Notes: generated from the sequence alone by a model not told the origin. A stretch of DNA of 64,000 bases from Schauerella fraxinea (GCA_030849965.1 JAVDKL010000001.1:2896554-2960553), one strand, 5' to 3'; shown: positions 1 to 8,564, numbered from the stretch's first letter. Numbers and translations are program-made.

Positions 1-405
1 GATTATCTGAATATCGCCGACGATGAAATTTGCCTGCTGGTGCAAGCGGAAACGGTGACGGCATTGAACAACCTCGACGCCATCTGCGCAGTCGACGGAG
101 TGAATGGCGTATTCATCGGGCCTGCCGATCTGGCGGCCTCGATGGGCCACCGCGGCAACCCCGGGCACCCCGACGTGCAGGCCGCCATCGAACAGGCGAT
201 GAGGACGATCGTCGCATCCGGCAAGGCCGCCGGTACACTAACGTCCGACGCCAAGCTTGCCCGCCGCTATCTCGAATTGGGATGCACGTTCGTAGCCACC
301 GGCGTCGATGTTCTGTTGTTTGCCAATGCGGCACGCCGGTTGGCAGCCGACTTCATTTCGACCGTGCCCGCCCCTGCACCGGCACGCCCCGGCGCCGCAT
401 ACTGA
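1..405 (+). CDS. HpcH/HpaI family aldolase, C-terminal part (cut by window edge)
   Basis: The frame is open from base 1, so only the last 134 residues of a family that is usually about 250-265 residues are present. The visible part carries the family signature: QAET, whose Gln/Glu help hold the divalent metal, followed by the loop [14 protein letters not shown]. These class II enzymes cleave 4-hydroxy-2-oxo acids to pyruvate (or a 2-oxo acid) and an aldehyde in the cytosol. The closest resemblance I recall is to 4-hydroxy-2-oxoheptanedioate aldolase HpaI, but the substrate cannot be fixed from this fragment. The next gene starts 48 bp downstream on the same strand and encodes a 2-hydroxyacid dehydrogenase, so the two may share a transcript and a 2-oxo/2-hydroxy acid pathway. 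Confidence 0.85.
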   Translation, partial: DYLNIADDEICLLVQAETVTALNNLDAICAVDGVNGVFIGPADLAASMGHRGNPGHPDVQAAIEQAMRTIVASGKAAGTLTSDAKLARRYLELGCTFVATGVDVLLFANAARRLAADFISTVPAPAPARPGAAY

Positions 406-424
406 ACGCGCGGTGTCTCATTGA

Positions 425-451
425 TTTTTCAGGTCACTTTTTTCAGGTCAC
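425..451 (+). repeat. 14-bp tandem duplication carrying the ribosome binding site
   Basis: The unit TTTTTCAGGTCAC occurs twice in tandem (425-437 and 438-451, the second with one extra T). It lies directly in front of the dehydrogenase start codon, so the SD-like AGG is duplicated. The second copy is correctly spaced for the ATG at 454; the first precedes a possible TTG start in the same frame only if read upstream at 421, which has no SD. Confidence 0.7.
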
Positions 452-453
452 TC

Positions 454-1938
454 ATGCTCGACCCGTCCGCTGTGTCTTCCCCCGAATCCGCTGTGTCCGG
501 CACAGCGCCGGCGCCTGAGACCATTGCCGAGGCCATGCGTGCGATCGTCGGCGCAACGGCCTGCCTGACCGGCGACACGGATACCGAGAAGTACGTGACC
601 GACTACCGAGGCCTTTATCGCGGCACGGCAAGCGCCGTCGTGTTGCCCACGTCCACCGAACAGGTCAGCGCCGTGCTGGCGTGGTGCCATGCGCACAACG
701 TCGCAGTGGTGCCGCAAGGCGGCAACACCTCGTTGATGGGCGGTGCCGTGCCGGAACTGAATGCACAGGCAGTCGTAGTCAATCTGGCCCGCATGAACCA
801 GGTGCTGGCCGTGGATCCCATCAACGACACCATGACGCTGCAAGCCGGCGTGACCCTGAGTTCAGCGCGCGTCGCGGCCGAAGATCACGCACGGCTCTTT
901 CCGTTGCGCATCGGTTCGGAAGGCAGTTGCCAGATCGGTGGCAACGTGTCCACCAATGCCGGGGGTACGGCGGTGCTGCGCTACGGCAATATGCGCGATC
1001 TGGTGCTCGGCGTGGAAGTGGTGCTGCCGGATGGCCGCATCTGCTCATCGCTACGAGGATTGCGTAAAGACAATACCGGCTACGACCTCAAGCATTTGTT
1101 CGTGGGGGCCGAAGGCACTTTGGGCATCATCACCGCCGTGGTGCTGAAGCTGATGCCGCAGCCCGCATGCACCGCCGTGGCCTTCGTGGCGGTGACCGAT
1201 CCCAGCGCGGCGGTGGCGCTATTGGGTGTGGCCAAGGCCCGCGCCGGCCAGGCAGTGACGGCATTCGAGCTGATCTCGGGTCCTGCGATGACGCTGGTGC
1301 TCGACTACCTCGGCAACCCCGTGCCGCCGTTGGCCGGTAATCCCGAATGGATGGTGCTGATCGAATTGAGCGGCAACGCGGATGAAGAGGCGCTTACCGC
1401 TGAGCTCATCGAGATCCTGGAAACCGGCATCAACCAGTCGCTCGTGCACGATGCGGCGATTGCCGCGAGCGGCGCGCAGGCGCAAACGTTCTGGAAGATT
1501 CGCGAAGAGATTTCGGATGCGCAGACGCGCACGGGCGGCAGCATCAAATGCGATGTGTCGGTGCCGCTGTCGCGCATCGCAGCGTTCGTGGACGATGCCT
1601 CCGCGCAAGTGCGTGCGCTCGTGCCCGATATTCGCATGGTGATCTACGGCCACATGGGCGACGGCAATGTGCACTTCAACCCGTTGCGCCCCGCCGAGGC
1701 TGTCGCCAAGCCCTTCCTGGCCGAGTGGTACACGCGCATCTCGGGGTTGGTGGATACGCTGGCGCATGCCGAACAAGGATCGATCTCGGCAGAGCACGGC
1801 ATCGGTGTCGCCAAGCGCGATGACCTGACGACGTTCAAGTCGAAGGTCGAGCTGCAAGTGATGTGGCAGATCAAGCAGGCGCTCGATCCCAAAGGCATCA
1901 TGAATCCGGGCAAGGTACTGCCGCCGCTTGTGCAATAG
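454..1938 (+). CDS. FAD-linked 2-hydroxyacid dehydrogenase (GlcD/D-lactate/D-2-hydroxyglutarate dehydrogenase family)
   Basis: 494 residues. The N-terminal FAD_binding_4 half contains the usual PQGGNTSLMGG and GSEGSCQIGGNVSTNAGG stretches, and the C-terminal FAD-oxidase half has GHMGDGNVHFN and EHGIGVAKR, which carry the metal-binding histidines and active-site residues of this family. Members oxidise D-2-hydroxy acids (D-lactate, glycolate, D-2-hydroxyglutarate) to 2-oxo acids and pass electrons to the quinone pool or a flavoprotein acceptor. The ATG at 454 was preferred because AGG lies six bases upstream; a TTG at 421 would add 11 residues. It follows an HpcH-type aldolase by 48 bp, which suggests shared metabolism of a hydroxy/oxo acid. 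The exact substrate is not readable. Confidence 0.85.
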   Translation: MLDPSAVSSPESAVSGTAPAPETIAEAMRAIVGATACLTGDTDTEKYVTDYRGLYRGTASAVVLPTSTEQVSAVLAWCHAHNVAVVPQGGNTSLMGGAVPELNAQAVVVNLARMNQVLAVDPINDTMTLQAGVTLSSARVAAEDHARLFPLRIGSEGSCQIGGNVSTNAGGTAVLRYGNMRDLVLGVEVVLPDGRICSSLRGLRKDNTGYDLKHLFVGAEGTLGIITAVVLKLMPQPACTAVAFVAVTDPSAAVALLGVAKARAGQAVTAFELISGPAMTLVLDYLGNPVPPLAGNPEWMVLIELSGNADEEALTAELIEILETGINQSLVHDAAIAASGAQAQTFWKIREEISDAQTRTGGSIKCDVSVPLSRIAAFVDDASAQVRALVPDIRMVIYGHMGDGNVHFNPLRPAEAVAKPFLAEWYTRISGLVDTLAHAEQGSISAEHGIGVAKRDDLTTFKSKVELQVMWQIKQALDPKGIMNPGKVLPPLVQ

Positions 1939-2027
1939 CGGCAGGATAGGTCACCGACCGCTGCCAGGGCTTGCGATCAAGGCGTCGCTACATCCCGACC
2001 TGCAGGCGAGCTGCAGCAGGCTCGCAA

Positions 2028-2891
2028 TCAGGGCGACGCGGCATCCTTGACCTGAAGCCGATCGGCCGCAGCCTGCTGCCGCAAGGAATTCAGAAACACG
2101 ATCACAAAGATGGCCGACAGCACCAGCACGATGGTGGGACCCGGGGCGCTATCGATAAACACGCTGATCCAGATGCCGATGATCGCCGACGCGACCGCCA
2201 CACCCACTGCCGTCCACAACATGACGCCGAAACTGCGGGTGAGCAACAACGCAATCGCGCCGGGTGCGATCAGCATGGCAATCGCCAGAATGATGCCCAC
2301 CGCTTTGAGCGCCCCCACAATGGCCAACGAGATCAACGCCAGCAGGCCGTAATGCAGCAGCCGCACCGGCAAGCCGACCGTCTTGGCCTGCACCGAATCG
2401 AACGCATGCAACAAGAGATCGCGCCATTTCAATGCGATTGCGCCGGCCACGATCAATGTGATCACACCGCTTTCGATGATGTCCGGCCAGCCCACACCCA
2501 GCATGTCGCCAAACAGGATGTGGTCCAGATGCACCTCGCTGCTGATCTTCGTGTACATCACCAGCCCCAAGCCAAACATGCCTGAGAAGACCACGCCCAT
2601 CACCGTGTCTTGCTTGATGCGGCTGTTTTCTTTCAGGTACCCCACGGCCAGTGCGCAGCCCATGCCGGCGGCGAACGCGCCCACGGCAAACGGGATGCCG
2701 ATAATGTAGGCCAACACCACACCAGGGAACACGGCGTGCGACACCGCATCGCCCATCAACGCCCACCCCTTGACCACCAAAAAACACGACAGCAATGCCG
2801 TGGGGATGGCCACAAGGATGGAAATGATCAGCGCCTGACGAATGAAGTCGAAGGTGAGCGGCAGGTAGAGGATATCGACGATCAGGCTCAT
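2028..2891 (-). CDS. Mn/Fe ABC transporter permease 2 (SitD/MntD-like, ABC-3 family)
   Basis: 287 residues of mostly hydrophobic sequence with about eight or nine predicted membrane spans. It has the ABC-3 family loop GDAVSHAVFPGVVLAYIIG near residues 45-65, which contacts the ATPase. It is the last gene of a four-gene operon (substrate-binding protein, ATPase, permease, permease) in which every junction is a 4-bp overlap, so translation is probably coupled. Two different permeases plus MntR next door match SitABCD/YfeABCD/MntABCD manganese-iron importers rather than the zinc importer ZnuABC, which has a single permease. Expression is probably repressed by Mn-loaded MntR from the divergent promoter region. 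Confidence 0.88.
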   Translation of the reverse strand: MSLIVDILYLPLTFDFIRQALIISILVAIPTALLSCFLVVKGWALMGDAVSHAVFPGVVLAYIIGIPFAVGAFAAGMGCALAVGYLKENSRIKQDTVMGVVFSGMFGLGLVMYTKISSEVHLDHILFGDMLGVGWPDIIESGVITLIVAGAIALKWRDLLLHAFDSVQAKTVGLPVRLLHYGLLALISLAIVGALKAVGIILAIAMLIAPGAIALLLTRSFGVMLWTAVGVAVASAIIGIWISVFIDSAPGPTIVLVLSAIFVIVFLNSLRQQAAADRLQVKDAASP

Positions 2892-3757
2892 GCCGCAGGC
2901 GCTCCGGTTTCAAGCACTTGCGCGGCGCGCCGGCGTGCCGCCAGCATGCCGTGCTTGGGCGCGAAGAAAAACGCCGTCAGGAAGATAAGCGTTTGCAGCA
3001 CGACGATGATGCCGCCGGTTGCCCCATCAAGATAGAAGCTGGCATAGGCACCGATGAAACTCGTGCCCGCGCCGATGGCCACACTCAACGCCAACAACTT
3101 CGGGAACCGATCCGTGAGCAGATACGCGGTGGCACCTGGCGTCACCACCATGGCGACCACCAGAAATGCGCCTACGGTTTGCATGGCAGCCACGGTCGAC
3201 ACCGACAGCAGTGTGAAGAACAGGAGCTTCAGCCGCGCAGGGCTCAGGCCAATCGAGCGCGCATGGCTTTCATCGAAGAACACGACCATCAGGTCTTTCC
3301 ACTTGAGCAACAGAATCGCCAGCGACACGAAACCGATGATCGCCAGCTGCAGCGTGTCGGCCGGGGTGATGGCCAGGACGTTGCCCAACACGATGGTTTG
3401 AATATTGACCGACGTGGGCGACAGCGACACCATGAAAAGTCCCAAGCCGAAGAAGCCCGAGAACACCAAGCCGATGATCGCGTCCTCCTTCAAGCGCGTG
3501 CGGTGATTGAGCAGCAACATCGCGCCGGCCGCCAAGCCGCCGGAGAAAAACGCACCGATCGAGAACGGCAAGCCCAGCATATAGGCACCCGCCACGCCGG
3601 GCACGATCGCATGCGACAACGCATCGCCGATCAGCGACCAGCCCTTGAGCATCAGATAACACGACAGGAACGCACACACGCCGCCGACCAATGCCGACAC
3701 CCACATGGCGTTGACCATATAGCCATACCCGAACGGTTGGAGCAGCACGTCCATCAA
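2888..3757 (-). CDS. Mn/Fe ABC transporter permease 1 (SitC/MntC-like, ABC-3 family)
   Basis: 289 residues and about eight membrane segments. The conserved loop GDALSHAIVPGVAGAYMLG (around residues 45-63) parallels the one in the following permease, as expected for a heterodimeric ABC-3 channel. It overlaps the ATPase gene upstream and the second permease gene downstream by 4 bp each. With its partner it should form the inner-membrane path for manganese (possibly ferrous iron) delivered by the periplasmic binding protein. Metal identity is inferred from the adjacent mntR and the MntR box, not from the permease itself. Confidence 0.88.
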   Translation of the reverse strand: MMDVLLQPFGYGYMVNAMWVSALVGGVCAFLSCYLMLKGWSLIGDALSHAIVPGVAGAYMLGLPFSIGAFFSGGLAAGAMLLLNHRTRLKEDAIIGLVFSGFFGLGLFMVSLSPTSVNIQTIVLGNVLAITPADTLQLAIIGFVSLAILLLKWKDLMVVFFDESHARSIGLSPARLKLLFFTLLSVSTVAAMQTVGAFLVVAMVVTPGATAYLLTDRFPKLLALSVAIGAGTSFIGAYASFYLDGATGGIIVVLQTLIFLTAFFFAPKHGMLAARRRAAQVLETGAPAA

Positions 3758-4653
3758 TCGGCTCCCTTCCAGTCGTCATCGCCCGGGCCCGGACGCTCGC
3801 GCACGGCGGACTTGCCGCCCCAGATCACCAAAGGCCGCTCATCATCGGTAATGATGCCCACCGCGCCTGTGCCGGCATTGGCATCGTTCTGATGAAAATC
3901 GAAGTGCCGCAGCACGCCGCCAAAGGTGCGCGCCAGATTCTCGTGCGTAAACACCTCTTGCGTGGTGCCGTATGCCAACACCGTGCGATTGATCAGCACG
4001 GTGCGATCGCAGAACTCCGGCACGCTACCCAGGTTGTGCGTCGAGACGAGCATGACGCGGCCTTCGGCGCGCAACCCATCCAGCAATTGAATGATGGCGT
4101 CTTCGGTTTTCACATCGACGCCGGTAAACGGCTCGTCGAGCAAAATCACGCGGCCATCTTGCGCCAACGCGCGCGCGAGAAAGATTCGCTTCTTTTGGCC
4201 GCCCGACAATTCGCCGATCTGCCGCTTGCGAAAGTCAGCCATGCCCACGCGGGCCAACGCCTGATCGACGGCCTCATGATCCGCGGGCCGCGCACGGCGC
4301 AGCATATTCATATGGCCGTAGCGACCCATCATCACCACGTCTTCGACGAGTACCGGGAAGTTCCAATCGACCTCTTCGCTCTGCGGCACATAAGCGATCA
4401 GGTTGCGCTTGATGGCAGCCGGTACCGGCATGCCCAATACCGATATCGACCCCGTCGCCAAGCGCACGAAGCCCATGATCGCCTTGAAGAGCGTGGACTT
4501 GCCGCTGCCATTCACGCCCACCAGCGCGGTGATTGTGCCGGTGGGAATCTCGAAGGTCGCGTCGTGCAATGCCGTGTGGCCATTGCGGTAGGTCACGGTG
4601 GCGCCCTGAACGGACAGCCCTGATCCGGAAGTGTCCATCGCGCCGGGGTTCAC
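3754..4653 (-). CDS. Mn/Fe ABC transporter ATP-binding protein (SitB/MntB-like)
   Basis: 299 residues. Walker A is GVNGSGKST near residue 46, the signature is LSGGQKKR, and Walker B is VILLDEPF followed by the H-loop STHNLGS. The start is read as a GTG overlapping the upstream stop codon (GTGA); an ATG 15 bases further in (4638) would also serve. The C-terminal tail beyond about residue 245 (RHFDFHQNDANAG onward) is longer than in a minimal ABC ATPase and has no motif I recognise. It should power metal uptake through the two permeases encoded downstream. Confidence 0.9.
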   Translation of the reverse strand: MNPGAMDTSGSGLSVQGATVTYRNGHTALHDATFEIPTGTITALVGVNGSGKSTLFKAIMGFVRLATGSISVLGMPVPAAIKRNLIAYVPQSEEVDWNFPVLVEDVVMMGRYGHMNMLRRARPADHEAVDQALARVGMADFRKRQIGELSGGQKKRIFLARALAQDGRVILLDEPFTGVDVKTEDAIIQLLDGLRAEGRVMLVSTHNLGSVPEFCDRTVLINRTVLAYGTTQEVFTHENLARTFGGVLRHFDFHQNDANAGTGAVGIITDDERPLVIWGGKSAVRERPGPGDDDWKGAD

Positions 4654-5567
4654 TGTGCGATCCCCTTGGCAATCGTTTCGCTCGTCACGCGAAGCAGATC
4701 AATGTAGGTGGGCACGGGGCCACCCTCCGCACTCAACGAATCCACGTACAGCACGCCCCCATAATTCGCGCCCGTTTCGCGCGCCACTTGCTGGGCCGGT
4801 GCCGCGGAAATGGTGCTTTCGCTGAACACGGCGGGGATCTTGTTGGCCTTCACCGCGTCGATCACGCGGCGCACCTGCTGTGGCGTGCCTTGCTGATCGG
4901 CGTTGATGGGCCACAAATAGAGTTCTTTCATCCCGAAGTCGCGCGCCAGATAACTGAACGCGCCTTCGCTGGACACCAACCAACGGCGCTCAGCCGGAAT
5001 CGACTCAAGCTGCGTGCGGATGGGCGCGATGGCGGCGTTGATTTTCTTTTTGTACGCCTCGGCATTGGCGCGGTAGGTGTCGGCATTGGGCGCATCGTAT
5101 TTGACGAGCGCGTCGCGAATATTGTCGACGTAGATCAATGCCGCGGACGGCGACATCCACGCGTGCGGATTGGGTTTGCCCGTATACGGACCATCGGCGA
5201 TGCCCATGGGCGCCACGCCATCGGAGATGACGACGCTGGGCACATTATCCAAACGCTTGAGAAAGCGCTCGAACCACAGTTCGAGACCCAGTCCGTTCCA
5301 GAGCACCAACTGCGCATCGCGCGCCTTCAGAATGTCGCCCGGCGTGGGCTGGTATTCGTGGATCTCGGCGCCCGGTTTGGTAATCGAGACAACGGTAGCG
5401 GCATCGCCCGCCACATTGCTGGCAATATCGGCGATCACGGTAAACGTGGTGACGACCTTGAACTTCTCTGCCGCCTGGGCACGAGTGCCGGTCAGTCCCA
5501 GCAATGCCGCCATCGCGACCGCCGCGGCCACCGCGCCAAGCATCCTGCGTCCACCGTTCAGTACCAT
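4650..5567 (-). CDS. Periplasmic Mn/Fe-binding protein of ABC transporter (SitA/MntA-like, cluster 9)
   Basis: 305 residues beginning with a signal peptide (hydrophobic stretch to about residue 33, AQA-A cleavage region). The likely metal ligands are the His in GAEIHEYQPTP, the His in NPHAWMSP, the Glu in SSEGAFSYLARDFG and the Asp in VLYVDSLS. This His-His-Glu-Asp set is typical of Mn/Fe receptors. There is no His-rich loop of the kind found in ZnuA, which argues against zinc. It is the first gene of the operon, its start is 36 bp from the TATATT -10, and it is divergent from mntR. Together with the ATPase and two permeases it forms a complete importer. Confidence 0.9.
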   Translation of the reverse strand: MVLNGGRRMLGAVAAAVAMAALLGLTGTRAQAAEKFKVVTTFTVIADIASNVAGDAATVVSITKPGAEIHEYQPTPGDILKARDAQLVLWNGLGLELWFERFLKRLDNVPSVVISDGVAPMGIADGPYTGKPNPHAWMSPSAALIYVDNIRDALVKYDAPNADTYRANAEAYKKKINAAIAPIRTQLESIPAERRWLVSSEGAFSYLARDFGMKELYLWPINADQQGTPQQVRRVIDAVKANKIPAVFSESTISAAPAQQVARETGANYGGVLYVDSLSAEGGPVPTYIDLLRVTSETIAKGIAQ

Positions 5568-5618
5568 TTTCTCTCCGAGCCGCGCTGTCAGATAGGGAAA
5601 TACACAAACTGTCGATCG

Positions 5619-5648
5619 AATATAGCATTGGCTATAATCTACAGTCTA
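5619..5648 (-). promoter_or_regulatory. Promoter of the metal transporter operon
   Basis: Read on the minus strand there is TAGACT (5648-5643) as a -35 and TATATT (5624-5619) as a -10, with an 18-bp spacer. The -10 lies inside the edge of the MntR palindrome, so repressor binding would block it. The -35 overlaps a second small palindrome, AGTCTAGACT (5643-5652). Confidence 0.5.
5621..5636. promoter_or_regulatory. MntR box between the transporter operon and mntR
   Basis: TATAGCATTGGCTATA is an inverted repeat with the ATAGC-N4-GCTAT core known from the E. coli MntR operators of mntH and mntP. It sits between mntR and the transporter operon. It overlaps the transporter -10 on one side and a perfect TATAAT (5633-5638) facing mntR on the other, so one site could control both directions. 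Assignment rests on match to the known consensus and on the adjacent mntR gene. Confidence 0.75.
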
Positions 5649-5735
5649 GACTATGTGGACGGATAGCAAGTGCCATTCCAGTCAATTAAGATGTGGCCTT
5701 CGCATCGCTGAAGAGGTCGCCGCACCGGCACTCGC

Positions 5736-6200
5736 ATGACCAAGAACACACCCTGTACCCCTGCGAAGTCCGATTTGATGGCTGCTGCCATCCAGGTCGA
5801 GAACTTCCGTCAAGTCCGCCAAGCCCGCAGCCAGGAGCGAGTCGAAGACTATGTGGAACTGATTTCGGACCTGATCCGAGATGGTGGTGAGGCGCGCCAG
5901 GTCGACCTGGCCGCCCGCATCGGGGTCACGCAGCCCACGGTGGCCAAGATGCTCAGCCGGCTCGTGGAAGCCGGTTATGTGGTGCAGAAGCCGTATCGCG
6001 GCGTGTTCCTCACCGAAGCCGGCGAACAACTCGCCGAAGCCAGCCGCAGACGTCATCAGATCGTGGAGCGGTTTTTAGTGGCCGTGGGCGTGGACGAGGA
6101 TTCGGCGCGGCGCGACGCCGAAGGCATCGAGCATTACGTGAGCGAAGCCACGCTGGCCGCGTTTGTGGCATTTCTGGCGCGGCAAGAACAGCAGGCTTGA
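5736..6200 (+). CDS. mntR: Manganese-responsive transcriptional regulator MntR (DtxR family)
   Basis: 154 residues, the normal size for the short proteobacterial MntR type that lacks the SH3-like domain. The segment [20 protein letters not shown] followed by [18 protein letters not shown] is the N-terminal helix and winged helix-turn-helix. [13 protein letters not shown] and the [13 protein letters not shown] helix carry the Glu/His/Cys-type metal ligands and the dimer surface (GIEH, with Glu and His). The sequence resembles E. coli MntR closely along its whole length. It is divergent from a SitABCD-like operon and should repress it when manganese is bound. An ATG at 5778 (MAAAIQ) is a weaker alternative start. 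Confidence 0.93.
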   Translation: MTKNTPCTPAKSDLMAAAIQVENFRQVRQARSQERVEDYVELISDLIRDGGEARQVDLAARIGVTQPTVAKMLSRLVEAGYVVQKPYRGVFLTEAGEQLAEASRRRHQIVERFLVAVGVDEDSARRDAEGIEHYVSEATLAAFVAFLARQEQQA

Positions 6201-6244
6201 CCCAGTCATGCCCCCGGGCCAACGAAGTGTGTTGGCCGGCTAAC

Positions 6245-6312
6245 TTTGCCAAACCGATATTTACCAAACCTATCTTCGCCGAACCGATATGCGCCAAACC
6301 GATATTCGCCGT
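6245..6312. repeat. 15-bp tandem repeat, about 4.5 copies
   Basis: Units TTTGCCAAACCGATA, TTTACCAAACCTATC, TTCGCCGAACCGATA and TGCGCCAAACCGATA run head to tail from 6245 to 6304, with a partial fifth to 6312. They start 44 bp after the mntR stop codon. Read in one frame they would encode an AKPIF-like pentapeptide repeat, but no credible gene contains them. Confidence 0.8.
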
Positions 6313-6358
6313 AGGGGCAGCGCAGGCGCGGTTATTGAAAGCTGCGTGCGCTACTGCC

Positions 6359-6391
6359 GTGATTAGCGTGAGCCGCGCTCGTGCTAATCAC
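6359..6391. other. Long inverted repeat upstream of the MetE-like gene
   Basis: GTGATTAGC at 6359-6367 is perfectly repeated in reverse as GCTAATCAC at 6383-6391. The inner bases GTGAGC/GCTCGT can extend the stem to about 15 bp (two G-U pairs) around a 3-base loop. No T-run follows on the plus strand. It could end mntR transcription, act in the leader of the gene at 6475, or be a dyad operator. Confidence 0.55.
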
Positions 6392-6474
6392 AAGCCATTT
6401 TCTCGCTATTTATTTTATAAATCCTGGTTGTTCTCATGCGTCGTATTGGGCGCATCTTCACCCAGGATTTTGTC

Positions 6475-7533
6475 ATGTCTCTGCTCTTGCCGACCACCCT
6501 TGTGGGGTCTTACGCTCAACCCGATTGGCTGATCGACCGCGCCAAACTCGGTGGCCGGTTTCCGCCCCGTGTGCGCGCACAAGAACTGTGGCGCGTGGCC
6601 GATGAGTGGCTCGAGCAAGCACAAGACGACGCCACCATCCACGCGATTCGCGAGCAAGAACGTGCCGGTCTGGACATCGTGACCGACGGCGAAATGCGCC
6701 GCGAGAGTTACTCCAACCGCTTTGCCACCGCGCTCGACGGCGTGGATATCGACAATCCCGGCACCGCCCTGGATCGCAGCGGGCATCCCAATCCGGTGCC
6801 GCGTGTGGTGGGCAAGATTCGCCGTCGTCACGCCGTGCAAGTGCGCGACGTGCAGTTTCTGCGCGCCCACACCGATCGCCAGATCAAGATCACGGTGCCT
6901 GGCCCCTTCACCATGGCGCAGCAAGCGCAAAACGATTTCTACGACAACGAAATCGACATGGCCATGGACTATGCCGCGGCCGTGAACGAAGAAATCCGCG
7001 ACATGTTTGCGGCTGGTGCAGACGTGGTTCAGATCGACGAGCCGTATATGCAAGCCCGCCCGGAAAAGGCGCGCGAATTCGGCGTCGAGGTATTGAACCG
7101 CGCGCTCGACGGCATCACTGGCACCACCGCCGTGCATATCTGCTTCGGCTACGCCGCCGTGATTCACGCACGCCCGTCGGGCTACTCGTTCTTGCCCGAG
7201 TTGTGCGGCTGCAAAGCGCACCAGATCTCTATCGAAACGGCGCAGTCCAACCTCGATTGCGCGGTGCTCGACGATCTGTCGAACAAGTCGATCATGCTTG
7301 GCGTACTCGATCTTTCGACTAATGAGATCGAAACACCCGACGTCGTGGCGGCCCGCATTCGCCGCGCCCTGCCCCATGTGGCGCCCGAACGCTTGGTGAT
7401 CGCGCCTGATTGCGGTTTGAAGTATCTGCCGCGCGATGTGGCCTTCAACAAAATGCGCGCCATGGTCGACGGCACCCGCATCGTTCGCGAAGAATTGGCC
7501 AAGACGGTCAACGGCATTGGCAACGGCAAATAA
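6475..7533 (+). CDS. MetE-like cobalamin-independent methionine synthase family protein (C-terminal domain only)
   Basis: 352 residues, matching only the catalytic C-terminal barrel of MetE (full MetE is about 750). The zinc ligands of MetE are all present: His221 and Cys223 in VHICFGY, Glu254 in ISIETAQ and Cys313 in APDCGLKYLPR. The DGEMRRESY and QIDEPY (about 186-191) stretches are also kept. Short MetE-like proteins transfer methyl groups to thiols; some are methionine synthases using other methyl donors, others act on corrinoid or coenzyme substrates. The start at 6475 was chosen over the upstream ATG at 6436 because AGGA precedes it and the family similarity starts there. It is followed after 10 bp by a Bug receptor gene, so the true substrate may be an imported organic compound. 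Confidence 0.8.
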   Translation: MSLLLPTTLVGSYAQPDWLIDRAKLGGRFPPRVRAQELWRVADEWLEQAQDDATIHAIREQERAGLDIVTDGEMRRESYSNRFATALDGVDIDNPGTALDRSGHPNPVPRVVGKIRRRHAVQVRDVQFLRAHTDRQIKITVPGPFTMAQQAQNDFYDNEIDMAMDYAAAVNEEIRDMFAAGADVVQIDEPYMQARPEKAREFGVEVLNRALDGITGTTAVHICFGYAAVIHARPSGYSFLPELCGCKAHQISIETAQSNLDCAVLDDLSNKSIMLGVLDLSTNEIETPDVVAARIRRALPHVAPERLVIAPDCGLKYLPRDVAFNKMRAMVDGTRIVREELAKTVNGIGNGK

Positions 7534-7543
7534 GGTCAGCATC

Positions 7544-8503
7544 ATGTTTAGCAAAGTGTTGACCTTGCTGGCCGCGACACTGCTTGTGCCCGCCGCGCAA
7601 GCCGCCGAGTTCCCCACGCATCCCATCACCATCGTGGTGCCGGTGCCACCGGGCGGCATCGTCGATCTCGCGGCGCGCTTGGCGAGCGAACCGCTCACCC
7701 GCGGGCTCGGCCAAGCCACCGTGGTCGACAACCGCACCGGCGCCAGCGGCAACATCGCCTACAACATGGTCGCCGCCGCGCCGCCGGACGGCTACACGCT
7801 GCTCGCGTCGTATTCGATGTATCACGCGGGCAACCCGTCGATGTTTACCGGGTTGCACTGGGCCAAGGAATCTTTCAAGCCCGTGGCGATGATTGCCGTG
7901 GCCCCGCAGGTCATGGTGGTGCATCCTTCGTTGCCGGTGCATAACCTCAAAGAGCTCGTGGCCTATGCGAAAGCGCACCCGGGTGAGATCAACTATGCGT
8001 CGCAAGGCAGTGGCTCGGTGCCTCATATCGGCACAGAGCTGTTCAAGCAGATGAGCGCAACCGACATGGTGCACGTGCCCTACAAAGGCTCAGGTCCCGC
8101 CATCCAGGATGTGCTGTCGGGCCGTGTGCAGTTGTTCCTGACCACACCGCCATCGGTAATGGGCCACATCCAGCAAGGCAAACTGCGCGCGATTGCGGTC
8201 GCCAGCAGCGCACGTCATCCCATGATCCCCGACGTGCCAACGGCCGCCGAGCAAGGATTTGCGGGGTTTGAACTCGATGCGTGGGTCGCGTTGTTTGCGC
8301 CAGCCGGTACGCCTGATGACGTGATCGCCAAAATGTCGGCGGCGCTTGAGAAGGGGCTGCAATCGCCGGACGTGATCGAGAAGGCGCGCGGCGCCGGTAT
8401 CGAAGTGCGGTATCAGGATCAGAAAACGTTGGGTGAAACGGTCGAGGCCGATACCAAGCATTGGTCTGGTGTGATTACGTCGGCGGGGATCACGGCGAAC
8501 TAA
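7544..8503 (+). CDS. Bug/TctC-family extracytoplasmic solute receptor
   Basis: 319 residues with a signal peptide ending near AAQAAEFP. The family start YP-x-x-P-I-x-I-VVP is present as FPTHPITIVVPVPPGG, followed by AARLASEPLTRGLG and the VVDNRTGASGNIA loop that closes over the ligand carboxylate. Bug proteins bind small acids (tri-, di- and monocarboxylates, amino acids) in the periplasm and usually work with TctAB membrane proteins. No tctA or tctB is adjacent, which is common for these orphan receptors in Bordetella relatives. The ATG at 7544 follows the MetE-like stop by 10 bp, so the two are probably co-transcribed. Confidence 0.88.
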   Translation: MFSKVLTLLAATLLVPAAQAAEFPTHPITIVVPVPPGGIVDLAARLASEPLTRGLGQATVVDNRTGASGNIAYNMVAAAPPDGYTLLASYSMYHAGNPSMFTGLHWAKESFKPVAMIAVAPQVMVVHPSLPVHNLKELVAYAKAHPGEINYASQGSGSVPHIGTELFKQMSATDMVHVPYKGSGPAIQDVLSGRVQLFLTTPPSVMGHIQQGKLRAIAVASSARHPMIPDVPTAAEQGFAGFELDAWVALFAPAGTPDDVIAKMSAALEKGLQSPDVIEKARGAGIEVRYQDQKTLGETVEADTKHWSGVITSAGITAN

Positions 8504-8523
8504 GCGTCGTCCGTCTCATAAAC

Positions 8524-8564
8524 AATCGGGCCGCCCTCTCATCGATGGCGGCCCGATTTATTTT
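8524..8564 (+). terminator. Rho-independent terminator after the Bug receptor gene
   Basis: AATCGGGCCGCC (8524-8535) pairs perfectly with GGCGGCCCGATT (8547-8558) across an 11-base loop, followed by TATTTT. It lies 20 bp past the stop codon and so ends the MetE-like/Bug transcript. Confidence 0.9.
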
